Assembly: GCF_039555335.1 (NCBI RefSeq)
Contig: NC_092647.1
Span: 14,246,094 to 14,310,093, forward strand
Origin: Amphiura filiformis
Lineage: Eukaryota; Echinodermata; Ophiuroidea; Amphilepidida; Amphiuridae
Reading direction: 5' to 3'
DNA: 64,000 nucleotides
This document shows positions 49,870 to 60,530 of the stretch, piece by piece; position 1 is the first letter of the stretch; every line of letters starts with the position of its first letter. The notes under the pieces are model-generated. The model was not told the DNA's origin. It made no database searches and saw nothing but the letters and a program-made list of their open reading frames with translations. The position numbers were made by a program, and so were the translations under genes.

Positions 49870-50499
49870 TTAGCCGATTTCCGATGTTCATACCTAGTTA
49901 TGCTTGACATTAAAAATGTTCTTGATGTTCATTCTTAATTCTGGTGTGAAAGAGAAAGTAAGCGACAATTTTCCCGCCATTTTGTCGCCGTATGCTACAG
50001 CACCCAAGATGATAGCCAAGACTTGTTTAATATTGATTGTCGAACGAGCAACTTGAAGACGATGTCTGCAAGAGCGCCCACGCGTGCCGATGTGACTTGT
50101 ACATACATTTTTAAGGCATGTAGGAAAACGGTATGACCTTTTTCTTTTAAGTGGGTCATTTTATTGCATAGTTTCACTGTTTTCTTAGACTGTTTTAGTG
50201 CAAAGTGTTATTAAATTTTTATTTCGATTAACAGACACAGGGGCTGGGTGTTAGACAGAGCGACACGTCGATGGCGACACCGACATGCCAATGGATGATG
50301 CATAACGGAGGAAGGGGAGAGAAAAGGGGGAGAATCATTCAAATGTTATAAGACGACAAGACGAATGTATAAAAGTAATTTTCTACTTAGCAATGAATTT
50401 TTGTATCGACAATGGAATAACGAAATAAATGTGTTCAATGTTCAATTCTGTTTTTTGTTTTGTTTTGATTTTGTTTGTTTGGTGCGTGCATTATATACA
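49870..50499. other. No gene seen
   Basis: Short interval with no recognisable content beyond a GTTTT-rich patch near 50451-50480. Confidence 0.5.
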
Positions 50500-50575
50500 C
50501 ACTGCAAAAAGCGTGTTTAGGAAACACTTTTCTTGCACCACATTTCTAAACATGCTTGTTTCCTAAACCCTATAG
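50500..50575. mobile_element. GTGTTTAGGAA-family fragment
   Basis: CACTGCAAAAAGCGTGTTTA followed by CTTTTCTTGCACCACATTTC matches the arm of the neighbouring hairpin at 50645-50990 and the fragment at 51813-51868. Confidence 0.75.
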
Positions 50576-50644
50576 TGGCAGCCAGCCCTGATATATAGCT
50601 ACTAACCGCTCCATCTCGGGGCACTTGACGTGATGGGGGTGTGC

Positions 50645-50990
50645 AGAAAGCGCAAAGAAAAAAGTGTGTTTAGGAATTAAACACTTTTCTAAACACTATC
50701 TTGCACCATGTTTTTTAACATGTTTAAATGCTACACATGTTTAGGAATTTGATGGGTATGTGTTTAGGAATTTAACACATGATGTTTTGGAATTTGACAT
50801 TGGTTTTTAGGAATAAAACACTTTTCTTGCACCACGTTTCTAAACATGTTTGATTACTAAACACCAATGTCAAATTTCCTAAACACAGCCCATCAAATTC
50901 CTAAACATGTGTTGCATTTAAACATGTTTAAAAATGTGGTGCAAGATAGTGTTTAGAAAAGTGTTTAATTCCTAAACACACTTTTTGCAG
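50645..50990. mobile_element. Long foldback element, arms about 155 bp
   Basis: The left arm (AAGTGTGTTTAGGAATTAAA, CACTATCTTGCACCA, ACATGTTTAGGAATTTGATGGG, GACATTGG) is matched in reverse by the right arm (CCAATGTC, CCCATCAAATTCCTAAACATGT, TGGTGCAAGATAGTG, TTTAATTCCTAAACACACTT). The centre is near 50830. The whole element folds as one hairpin and has no coding capacity. Confidence 0.88.
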
Positions 50991-50997
50991 AGCAATT

Positions 50998-51016
50998 GCT
51001 ATCTCCTGTAGATAGC
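50998..51016. repeat. Isolated GATAGC palindrome
   Basis: GCTATCTCCTGTAGATAGC, extended to TTGC...GCAA, starts eight bases after the long foldback. A second imperfect copy (GCTATCTCCAGTAGATA) is at about 51139. Confidence 0.8.
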
Positions 51017-51867
51017 AAAATGTGTACATATGGTTGTGGCAAGTACTACATTCGAGAGAAAACAAATGGGTATACATGTAAATGCCATATCGCGATCATG
51101 TGATAACAAAGTGAAATTTATACATAAGTCATAAATTTGCTATCTCCAGTAGATAATAATAATAATACAAGAATCTATATAGAGTGTATTCAATAAACCA
51201 ACCGGAACGGTATAAAATTGAAATGGCAGACATGCTGGAGGACAGAGGGACAGGTCTCTAGATCGATTCCACAACCATTCATAAATATCACACATTTTAT
51301 TGTATTATCATGCATTTTCCCGTGGTACCTTATGGAGGACAGAAATTTATTTAAATGAGGATGACTCTGTCATGAGTGACGTTGTATTGCATACCCTCTA
51401 TACATTAGAGCATAAAAATATGCAACTTGGAACCTCGTTTGTCGCATATAGGGGCCTACAGCACCCTAGGCAATGATAAGGTACTATAAAAAAATCTTGA
51501 AAAGTTCTATAAAGACTTAAAGAGCCATCCTCTTTAAATATAGCAGCTCACGCTCTGATAGCTCTGACCTTGGGCGGAAAGGCTGCATAGTGAGCAACAC
51601 TGTGCTGAATATAACTGAGTGTGAATGGCCATTTTACCACTTTCTCTACACCACTGAAGTGGAAAGCATTGTCCCATAAAATAAGTTTCTTATGAGTTGA
51701 AATATTACACTGCCACGCCATATTTTTCTCGTCTGTGAGGTCATGGGTCAACGTTCAACGTTCAACCTGAGAGTTTATAGTCTCCTTCACAGCCGGTTTA
51801 TGTCGTTCCTACACTGCAAAAAGCGTGTTTAGGAATTAAACACTTTTCTTGCACCACATTCTAAACA
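51017..51867. other. No gene; transposon fragment at 51813-51868
   Basis: The fragment CACTGCAAAAAGCGTGTTTA, then GGAATTAAACACTTTTCTTG, belongs to the 50645-50990 foldback family and abuts the start of the tRNA-Lys unit array. The rest is unassigned. Confidence 0.6.
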
Positions 51868-52083
51868 TGAGGAACTAAAACAACAAAATCGAACAAATAT
51901 TCCAATCAACGAAAGAAGAAACACAAGTGTTCGTCATTAAGGTATGGTATTAATTACAACCTTTATCAAAACAAAAAGAAATCGAAAAAAAAACCACGAC
52001 GACTATATTTATTCTACAGAAAAAGCACAAATATTTCAAACCAACAATCAATAAAAAAATAAGGTGGTAAAAGTAAAAGAAAT

Positions 52084-52156
52084 CGCCCAACGTGGGGCTC
52101 GAACCCACGACCCTGGGATTAAGAGTCCCATGCTCTACCGACTGAGCTAGCCGGGC
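52084..52156 (-). tRNA. tRNA-Lys(CTT), copy 1, canonical
   Basis: The complement reads GCCCGGCTAGCTCAGTCGGT onward. All stems pair, the anticodon CTT (52121-52123) sits in loop CTCTTAA, the T loop is TTCGAGC and the discriminator is G. It is 73 nt with no intron. The A box (TAGCTCAGTCGG) and B box (GGTTCGAGCCC) are intact. TTTT tracts follow the 3' end. It delivers lysine at AAG codons. Upstream of its 5' end lies a GGGCTATTCCAG foldback fragment shared only with copy 6. Confidence 0.97.
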
Positions 52157-52171
52157 TGTTATGCACAAAAT

Positions 52172-52260
52172 GGGCTATTCCAGAAATTAAAGGCACCCCC
52201 AGTGGAAGATATGGGATTCCAAAATTTTTCATCATTTTTTGCTCTGGGAATTCCAAAAAA
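52172..52260. mobile_element. GGSTATTCC-family fragment beside tRNA copy 1
   Basis: GGGCTATTCCAGAAATTAAA, then GGCACCCCCAGTGGAAGAT, corresponds to 62727 onward, at almost the same distance (about 16 bp) from tRNA copy 6. The two units probably derive from one insertion event that was later duplicated. Confidence 0.7.
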
Positions 52261-52427
52261 AAGTAAAAGAGTAATCCGCAAATGAAATATTAGTAAAAAA
52301 AAAGTAGTACATGTGATTTCAGTAGAAAACAGTGGGACAAAGAATTTGGCTTTCCAGTGATACATGTTTTATACATGTATATTTGATATTTGATATTGTT
52401 GTCATATCTTCATCAGGTATAGCTCGT

Positions 52428-52495
52428 GCTATCTTCAGTAGATACACATAGCTATCTTTAGTAGATACACATTGCTATCTTCAGTAGATATATAT
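52428..52495. repeat. Three GATAGC-type palindromes in tRNA-Lys unit
   Basis: GCTATCTTCAGTAGATAC, GCTATCTTTAGTAGATAC and GCTATCTTCAGTAGATAT lie about 23 bp apart. Equivalent clusters occur at 56628-56670, 57526-57580 (inverted), 59217-59282 and 61057-61123 in the other units. Confidence 0.85.
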
Positions 52496-52839
52496 GTTAT
52501 CTGCAAAATGCAGATAGCACACCGCTATACTAAATTTATGTTTTAATGCATGTAATATTATCTTTCACCTCTCTCCCTTTTCTCTCTTCGTTTTGGCAGT
52601 GACTTTATCTACCTCTATCTTCTGACGTAAAGGGTACGCGAAACATTTGCCAAAATCGGTCCAAATGCTTTTTGTTTGTTTGTTTTTTGCTTTGTTAAAT
52701 TATGTATTGTCTTGTTTTAATTGGGAAAAATTTAGAAGGGGCACAACTTTGTTCTTAAGAAACCTTGTACCTTGTACCCATGATGCTTGAGAGTATAACC
52801 TTAGCCCTTTAGTTGTAATGTTATTTTTACAATCACAGA

Positions 52840-53100
52840 AGTTAACATCCATCCATATCACCCTACACAGTGTATCGCCCTATGTATAAGCGTACGTCCA
52901 AAGAATTTCAAACAAATTTACAAAACCGGACAAACCTTTAGACATGATGGCAAAAAGATGGATGTCTTTGTAAATCTTGCACCGTAGTAGCAGAAGGGAT
53001 ACACGCGACTGCACTCAACGAATGATGACTCGATCCATTTACATATACCTCGCGATATGGGTAAAGGGCTACGTTAATACATAAATGATTGTGTCACTAA
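52840..53100. repeat. Conserved block of the tRNA-Lys unit
   Basis: GTTAACATCCATCCATATCA and about 250 following bases recur at about 56945-57180, 59648-59905 and 61510-61765. About 48 codons ending in MDVFVNLAP stay open in three of the copies. The differences between copies include many non-synonymous changes (such as YHPT against CQTP), and one copy has a small deletion, so I read it as non-coding. Confidence 0.75.
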
Positions 53101-53116
53101 ATCTTTGTGTTCTTAA

Positions 53117-53741
53117 GGGAAGGGGTATGAACGTTTGGACAGTATTTATTGTGGGACATTAGAGCACATCAGACATATCGAATTGCATTCTGAATACGAA
53201 GAATGGCCTTCTAATATCAAATTATTTTGATTTTTGAAATTCGCAATGTAATACACATTTTATGGCAAATCATTAAAATTGATATTTTGATATTTAACAG
53301 TACTCGAAGTAAACTTTATAAATCTGATGATTTCTACCTAAAGTGTATGTAGGTGGTGAAAAGCCGACGATCAATTGAAAATATTGACCTTTCGTATTGA
53401 AGATATGGATTTTTTCCCAAAACACGAAAAAATCCATATCTTCAATATGAAAGGTCAAAATTTTCAATTGATCGTCGGCTTTTCCTCCCAGCTACATACA
53501 CTTTAAGACTATATCATTAAATTTGTAAAATTTACTTCGAGGACTGTTATATCTCAAAATGTGAAAAATATCAAATTTTAATAATTTGTCATAAAATTTA
53601 TATTATATCGTGAATTTCATAAAATGAAAATTATTTGCTATCAGAAGACATTCTTCGTATTCAGAATGCAGTTCGATATGTCTGATGTGCTCTCATGTCC
53701 CACAAAAAATGCTGTCGAAACGCTCAAAACGCTCATTCCAG
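53117..53741. mobile_element. Large foldback element, about 625 bp, arms about 300 bp
   Basis: The left arm (ATTGTGGGACATTAGAGCAC, ATCAGACATATCGAATTGCA, GAAGTAAACTTTATAAAT, AAAGCCGACGATCAATTGAA, GAAGATATGGATTTTTTC) is complementary to the right arm down to GAGCACATCAGACATATCG. The centre is near 53415. Single-arm pieces lie at 20645, 37405, 54630 and 62945. Non-coding DNA-transposon-like repeat. Confidence 0.9.
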
Positions 53742-53754
53742 TTGCCCATTTTTT

Positions 53755-53920
53755 ATTAATTTGTAAAAACTAGATAAAAAATATCCAGGAGCCGCTTTTT
53801 CATATTTTGACCAACTTCACCAAAAATATTTGAAATTTGGGCGAAAATCGAAAATGTTTATGTATTTTTTTGAAAATTCTGCATTTTTTTGACAATTTTT
53901 GGTGCAAATTTCTCGAAGTT
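53755..53920. repeat. AT-rich dispersed repeat, copy 2
   Basis: Shares TTTTGACCAACTTCACCAAA and the downstream GAAATTTGGGCGAAAA block with 7930-8190. The terminal part (TTTTTTTGAAAATTCTGCAT) is repeated at 55275-55340. Confidence 0.75.
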
Positions 53921-54229
53921 TTATTTATTGCAATGGCCACGGTTTAAATATATTTAAAAATGTATTATTCACATCATTTAACCTCGTTCATAAAAAAAAA
54001 CAGCTTCTTCTATTTTGTGTTAAACATTTATTACAGCTCTCTGCTCAGTGCTTGTCAACTATTGAACAGTGAAATTGTGCGCCAATAAGGTATGGTATTA
54101 ATTACAACCTTTATCAAAACAAAAATAAATTGAAATAAAACCATGACGACAACATTTATCATACAGAAAAAGCAAAGCTATTTCAAACCAACAATCAATC
54201 AAAAATAAAGTGGTAAAAGTAAAAGAAAC

Positions 54230-54302
54230 CGCCCAACGTGGGGCTCGAACCCACGACCCTGGGATTAAGAGGCCCATGCTCTACCGACTGAGCTAGCCGG
54301 GC
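54230..54302 (-). tRNA. tRNA-Lys(CTT), copy 2, one anticodon-stem change
   Basis: Identical to the canonical copy except that position 31 is C instead of A (GGGCCTCTTAATCCC), which opens the 31-39 pair at the base of the anticodon loop. Anticodon CTT, A and B boxes and the acceptor stem are intact, so it can be transcribed. Stable charging and ribosomal fit are less certain. Downstream TTTT tracts are present. Confidence 0.85.
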
Positions 54303-54663
54303 TGATATGCGCAGATTACTGCGTGTCATCTCATCTTATCTCATTTTATCTCATCTTATCTCATCTCATCTTATCTCATCTTATTTCTTGAATGTGTTTT
54401 TCTTTTTGATTGCCAGATTATGTTACATTTTGTATAATCATCAATTTTACACGAATGATTGGTGAAGACAGTTAAGTACTAATCATTTCCTAAAAAAGAT
54501 ATATAAATCTTAAAACTGTTGAACATATATTTTTCTTCTTTACTTATTTGCCTACTTATTGCCTGTTATATTGCTTCAATCTTTTCGTTGTAAAGATTGC
54601 AGTATATAAGTTTGTTGTTTGTGTATGTAGGTGGGATGAAAAGCCGAAGATCAATTAAAAATT

Positions 54664-55104
54664 TTGACCTTCCGAACCGCATTTAAACCACATCAGACAC
54701 TTAGAAATTTGTTGGTACATCCAAAAGACAAACGGGAAGTTACTCAAACATCAGACTGCGTGTACGAAATTCCTTGTCTCAATTGTGACAAGTCCTATAT
54801 AGGTGAAACATCCAGACTTTTCGGCACCAGACTCAAAGAACATAAAACAGAAGCTGAAAAAGCTTCCAAGAAAGCCTTCACCCGTTCTCAGAGACAGGCC
54901 TCCATTACAGGGGAGGATAATAAATCAGCAATAACTGACCATGTCTCTGAGGAAAATCATGTTATTGGATGGGACAAATCAGAAATCAAAGACAGAGAAC
55001 AGAACAGAAAGAAGAGATTTATCAAAGAAGCCATTTGGATAAGGAAGAGGGGGCCAAAACACTCAACAGAGACGAAGGAACTACTTTCTTCCGCACATAT
55101 ATGA
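54664..55104 (+). pseudogene. Penelope-like element GIY-YIG endonuclease, C-terminal fragment
   Basis: A 146-codon frame. CVYEIPCLNC (residues 32-41) and YIGETSRLFGTRLKEHK (45-61) give the GIY-YIG core with the family-typical CxxC insert, R56 and H60. SAITDHVSEENHVIGW and NRKKRFIKEAIWIRKRG follow. This is the endonuclease region at the C-terminus of Penelope-like retroelements; the reverse transcriptase part is absent because the insertion is 5'-truncated. The 5' edge joins a piece of the 53117-type foldback (AAAAGCCGAAGATCAATTAA). The initial ATG is incidental. It lies between tRNA-Lys copies 2 and 3. Confidence 0.92.
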
Positions 55105-55182
55105 CCAAGTCCTAAAACCAACAGCGCCACCAACGTCAGCTCCAGCAGGTAGCAGCCGTCGAGGTGCAGGGATTGGTCATTC

Positions 55183-55220
55183 AATTTGAGAAAGTGCTAA
55201 GTGTTAGCACGAAACTGTCA
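55183..55220 (+). ncRNA. Hammerhead-like motif at PLE 3' end
   Basis: TTTGAGAAA, then the perfect 7-bp stem GTGCTAA-GTG-TTAGCAC, then GAAAC and TGTC. The stem-GAAAC layout equals stem II and the second core strand of a hammerhead ribozyme; the first core strand departs from CUGAUGA. The same layout with a different stem sequence is seen at 23389-23420. Confidence 0.35.
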
Positions 55221-55730
55221 TTGATCGAGGTATGTAACATCAAAATTGGATTTGCTTTAAGAATTCTGAACTTAATGTTTATGTATTTTTTTGAAAATTC
55301 TGCATTTTTTGACCATTTTTGGTGCAAATTTCTCGAAGTTTTATTTATTGCAATGGCCACGGTTTAAATATATTTAAAAATGTATTATTCACATCATTTA
55401 ACCTCGTTCATAAAAAAAACAGCTTCTTATATTTTGTGTTAAACATTTATTACAGCTCTCTGCTCACATGCTTGTCAACTGTTGAACAGTGAAATGTATT
55501 TACTCCACCATGCCAAAAAGGAACTAAAACAACAAAATCGAACAAATATTCCAATCAATGAAAGAAGAAACATAATTGTGCGCCAATAAGGTATGGTATT
55601 AATTACAACCTTTATCAAAACAAAAATAAATTGAAAAAAAAACATGACGACAACATTTATCATACAGAAAAAGCAAAGCTATTTCAAACCAACAATCAAT
55701 CAAAAATAAAGTGGTAAAAGTAAAAGAAAC

Positions 55731-55803
55731 CGCCCAACGTGGGGCTCGAACCCACGACCCTGGGATTAAGAGTCCCATGCTCTACCGACTGAGTTAGCCG
55801 GGC
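55731..55803 (-). tRNA. tRNA-Lys(CTT), copy 3, A-box substitution
   Basis: Canonical except position 10, which is A instead of G (GGCTAACTCAG). This affects the conserved A box and the 10-25 pair. Anticodon CTT, B box GGTTCGAGCCC and terminator tracts are kept. The flanks match copy 2 closely, indicating a recent unit duplication around 53.85-54.65 and 55.28-56.1 kb. Confidence 0.85.
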
Positions 55804-57479
55804 TGCTATGCGCAGATTACTGTGTCTCATCTCATCTTATCTCTTCTTATCTCATCTCATTTCTTGAATATGTTTTTCTTTTTGATTGCCAGATTATGTT
55901 ACATTTAGTATAATCATCAATTTTACACGAATGATTTGTGAAGATAGTTAGGTACCAATCATTTCCTGAAAAGATATGTAAATCTTAAAACTGTTGGAAA
56001 TATAGGTTTTCTTCATTACTTATTTGCCTACTTATTGCCTGTTATATTGCTTCAATCTTTTCGTTGTTAAGATTGCAGTATATAAGTTTGTTTTTTGAAA
56101 GAAAAAGTAACATAGGCTTATAATTATTATGATTTATATCTGCAGTTGATATATTTGATTGATTTTACGTTGTATTTTCTATGTGAAATATAAACAAAAT
56201 AAACACATTACTTTTATCGTTTATTATAAACTCAACCTATGAATACAACATTACACTTAACAAACAAAAATAGTTATATCATGGAATCAGGGTATGAAAT
56301 ATTTTCTAAAATGTAACCATGTACTTGGCTTTTCAGCGATATACATGTGATGCGATCAAGCAAAATCAGTCGGAACTAGGAAATAAATTTATTACATTTT
56401 CATTTTCTTATAGGATAGTAGCATTTACAAAGCTGGATTTTGCAGAAAACCCAATTGAATTGAACAACCAGTTCCAAAGATATGTGCAATTAAAGAGTTT
56501 CCAAAGCAACAGGAAACAAAAGGAAATAATTTCTTTGTTTGGCTATATCTCAAAATCAATATTGCCGAGTTCCGATTGATTTTGCTTGATCGCATCACAT
56601 ATATTTGATATTTGATAGGTGTATCTCGTGCTATCTTCAATAATACACATTGCTATCTTCAGTAGATACGTTATCTGCATAATGTCGATACCGATAGATA
56701 TACGCAAAACATTTGGCAAAATCGGTCCCAAATGCTTTTTGCTTGTTTGTTGTTGTTGATGATTTTTGTTTGTTTGTTTTTGCTTTGCTTTTCTACAAAT
56801 TTTGTATCGTCTTGTTTTATTTGGTAAAAGTCTAGGAGGGACAAAGCTTTGTTCTTGGGGAAAATACCCTGTACCCATGATGCCTCTAATGCTTGAGCGT
56901 ATAACCTAAGCCATTTGGTGGCAATGTTATTTTTACAATCAGACGTTAACATCCATCCATATCACCCTACACAGTGTATTGCCCTGTGTATAAGCGTACG
57001 TCCAAAGAATTTCAAACAAATTTACAAAACCGGACAAACCTTTAGACATGCTGGCAAAAAGATGGATGTCTTTGTAAATCTTGCACCGTAGTAGCAGAAG
57101 GGATACACGCGACTGCACTCAACGAATGATGACTCGATCCATTTACATATACCTCGCGATATTACATAAATGAGTGTGTCATTAAATCGGTGTGTTCTTT
57201 TAAAAACCAGTTTTCATAATAAAGTATAACATTACTTGTTCATTTTGAAATTGGTTGGGTTCTTCTTGATTTTGTGTATATGTGAGCATGTGACAAATAA
57301 AATAGGAACAGTAAATTATAGAGAAAATGAAGTACGTTTTAAACCATCCTGCATGTGCATACAACATATTGCATCTCATCTCCCGAATGCCTGATTTATG
57401 TCTTTTATTTATTGCAATGACCACTGTAAAAATATATTTTCAAATATAATATTTAAAACATTTAGCTAGAAACATAAAC

Positions 57480-58500
57480 ATCTATATAGTATAGCGGTAA
57501 GCTATCGGCATTATGCAGATAACATATTTACTGTGTATCTATTGAAGATAATAATGTGTATCTACTGAAGATAGCACGAGCTACACCTATCAAATATCAA
57601 ATTATACCGTATATACATGTATCACTGAAAAGCCAAGTATATACATGGTTACAGAATCGTATTATTTTCTTTATCCCATTGTTGTCTACTGAAGATACAC
57701 GTACTACTTTGATAATATTTAATTTGCTGGAGAAAGCAGGGATAAAGAAGAAGGGAGAGACCCATAGATCAAATTCAAGTAACACACTGCTATCTACTGA
57801 AGATAGCAATGGGTACTGGAGATATAGCATAAACTATACTTACTGATTATATATATATAATATATAGCAATATATTGCATTACTGTAAAGGTGAGTTGGC
57901 CTACTTTATCACAGAATTTTATTTCATTTGCTGAATTACACAGTTATCTACTGAAGATAATTATAATACATGCACCAATTTAGAAAATATTTCATACGCT
58001 GATTTCAGGAGATAACTATACTAAGTGTAATGTTGTATTCATAAGGTGATTTTAATGCACAATCAAAGTAATGTGTTTTCCGTTTATATCTCACAGTTGT
58101 TCACGAAAGATACAATTTAAAAACATTTTAATGTATCAACTGCAGATATAAATTATAACAATTATAGACCAATATGTTACTTTTTAACTTTTTCGTCCAA
58201 ATAACAAACTTTTAATTTAAAACAAAATAACAGGCATGAAGTATAACTTAAGTAAAGAAGAAGAAGAAGAAGAAACCAAACATTTTCAACAGTTGTAAGG
58301 TTTATATATCTTTTCAGGAAATGATTGGTACCTAACTGTCACCAATCATTCCTGTAAAATTGATGATTATACTAAATGTAACATAATCCGACAATTAAAA
58401 TTCATTTGTTTTATGGCATGGTGGAGTAAATATATTTCACTGTTCAACAGTTGACAAGCATGTGAGTAGAGAAGTGCAATAAATGTTTAACACAAAATAT
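57480..58500. repeat. Inverted partial unit lacking its tRNA
   Basis: The segment is the reverse complement of other unit bodies. It reads palindrome cluster (57526-57580), the complement of GTACTTGGCTTTTCAG, TGATGATTATACTAAATGTA, and then directly the complement of the sequence upstream of a tRNA (GGCATGGTGGAGTAAAT near 58415). The tRNA and roughly 300 bp that should lie between these are missing at about 58400. This explains the 2,868-bp gap between copies 3 and 4. Confidence 0.82.
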
Positions 58501-58598
58501 GATAAGCTTATGACGACAACACATTTATCCTACAGAAAAAGCAAAGCTATTTCAAACCAACAATCAATCAAAAATGAAGTGGTAAAAGTAAAAGAATG

Positions 58599-58671
58599 CG
58601 CCCAACGTGGGGCTCGAACCTACGACCCTGGGATTAAGAGTTCCATGCTCTACCAAATGAGCTAGCCGGGC
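58599..58671 (-). pseudogene. tRNA-Lys(CTT), copy 4, probable pseudogene
   Basis: Same 73-nt frame and CTT anticodon, but the D loop is CATTTGGTAG instead of CAGTCGGTAG, position 30 is A (mismatch with C40), and a T-stem G is A (GTAGGTTCGAG, a mismatch in the T stem). Several changes in paired or tertiary positions suggest a decaying gene, although the Pol III boxes remain readable. Confidence 0.75.
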
Positions 58672-60457
58672 TGATATGCTCAGATTACTGTGTCTCATCT
58701 CATCTTATCTCATCTCATCTTATCTCATCTCATTTCTTGAATATGTTTTTCTTTTTGATTGCCAGATTATGTCACATTTAGTATAATCATCAATTTTACA
58801 GGAATGATTTGTGAAGATAGTTAGGTACCAATCATTTCCTGAAAAGATATGTAAATCTTAAAACTGTTGGAAATATAGGTTTTCTTCATTCCTTATTTGC
58901 CTACTTATTGCCTGTTATTTTGCTTCAATCTTTTCGTTGTTAAGATTGCAGTATATAAGTTTGTTTTTTGAAAGAAAAAGTAACATAGGCTTATAATTGT
59001 AATACAGTTGATATATTAAATTGTTTTTAAGTTGCATCTTCAGTGAACTAAACACATTACTTTGATTGTTTTTAAACTCACCCTATATACAACATTACGC
59101 TTTTTAGTTATCGTCTGGAATCAGCGTATGAAATATTTTCTAAAATGTAACCATGTACTTGGCTTTTCAGTGATACGTGTATATATATATATGATATTTG
59201 ATAGGTGTAGTCTCGTGCTATCTTCAGTAGATACACATTGCTATCTTCAGTATAGATACACAATGCTATCTTCAGTAGATATGTTATCTGCATAATGCCG
59301 ATAGCACACCACTATACTAAATTTACATGTATGTTTCAACATGTGACTCTCGTCCACCACTCTTTTCTTCTCTCCTTTTTTTTGACAGTAGCTTTATCTA
59401 CCTCTATCTTCTGCATAGGGTATACACGAAACATTTGCCAAAATCGGTCCCAAATGCTGTGGGGTTTTTTTATGTTTTGTTTGTTTTGTTTTTAACTTTT
59501 GCATTGTCTTGTTTTAATTGGGAAACATTTAGGAGGGGCAAAGTTGTTTTCTTATAAAGAAACTCTGTACCCATGATGCCTCTAAATATGCTTGAGCGTA
59601 TATAACCTAAGCCATTTGGTGGCAATATTATTTTTACAATCACAGAAGTTAACATCCATCCATGTCAAACTCCACAGTGTATTGCCCTGTGTATAAGCGT
59701 ACGTCCAAAGAATTTAAAACTAATTTACAAAACCGGACAAACCTTTAGACATGAGCAAAAAGATGGATGTCTTTGTAAATCTTGCACCGAAGTAGCAGAA
59801 GGGATACACGCGACTGCACTCAACGAATGACGACTCGATCCATTTACATATACCTCGCGATATGGGTAAAGGGCTACGTTAGTACATAAATGAGTGTGTC
59901 ATTAAATCTGTGTGTTCTTAAACCAGTTTTCATAATAAAGTATAACCTTACTTGTTCATTTTGAAATTGGTTGGGTTCTTTTTGATTTTGTGTATATGTG
60001 AGCATGTGACAAATAAAATAGGAACAGTACATTATATGAAGTACGTTTCAAACCATCCTGTGCATACAACTTATTGCATCTCATCTCCCGAATGCCTGAC
60101 TTATGTCTTTTATTTATTGCAATTAGTTCATAAAAAGCTTCTCATATTTTGTGTTCAACATTTATTGCAGTTCTCTGCTCACGGCATGTTTGTCAACTGT
60201 CGTGACTGTTGAACAGTGAAATGTATTAACTCCACCATGCCAAAAAGGAACTGAAACAGCAAAATCGGACAAATATTCCAATCAAGGAAAGAAGACACAT
60301 ATTTGTTCGTCATTAAGGTATGGTATCAATTACAACCTTTATCAAAACAAAAATAAATTGAAAAAAAAAACATGACGACAACATTTATCCTACAGAAAAA
60401 GCAAAGCTATTTCAAACCAACAATCAATCAAAAATAAGCGGTAAAAGTAAAAGAATC

Positions 60458-60530
60458 CGCCCAACGTGGGGCTCGAACCCACGACCCTGGGATTAAGAGT
60501 CCCATGCTCTACCGACTGAGCTAGCCGGGC
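60458..60530 (-). tRNA. tRNA-Lys(CTT), copy 5, canonical
   Basis: Identical over 73 nt to copies 1 and 6. All stems pair and the A box, B box and CTT anticodon are intact. GGTAAAAGTAAAAG on plus gives TTTT termination tracts. The flanking TCATCTTATCTC repeats and ATAATCATCAATTTTACACG mark the standard unit type shared with copies 2 to 4. Confidence 0.97.

Noticed and set aside
54300-54380. TCATCTTATC repeats as a regulatory element of the tRNA genes
   Set aside because: Simple-sequence repeats of variable length, absent from the flanks of perfect copies 1 and 6.
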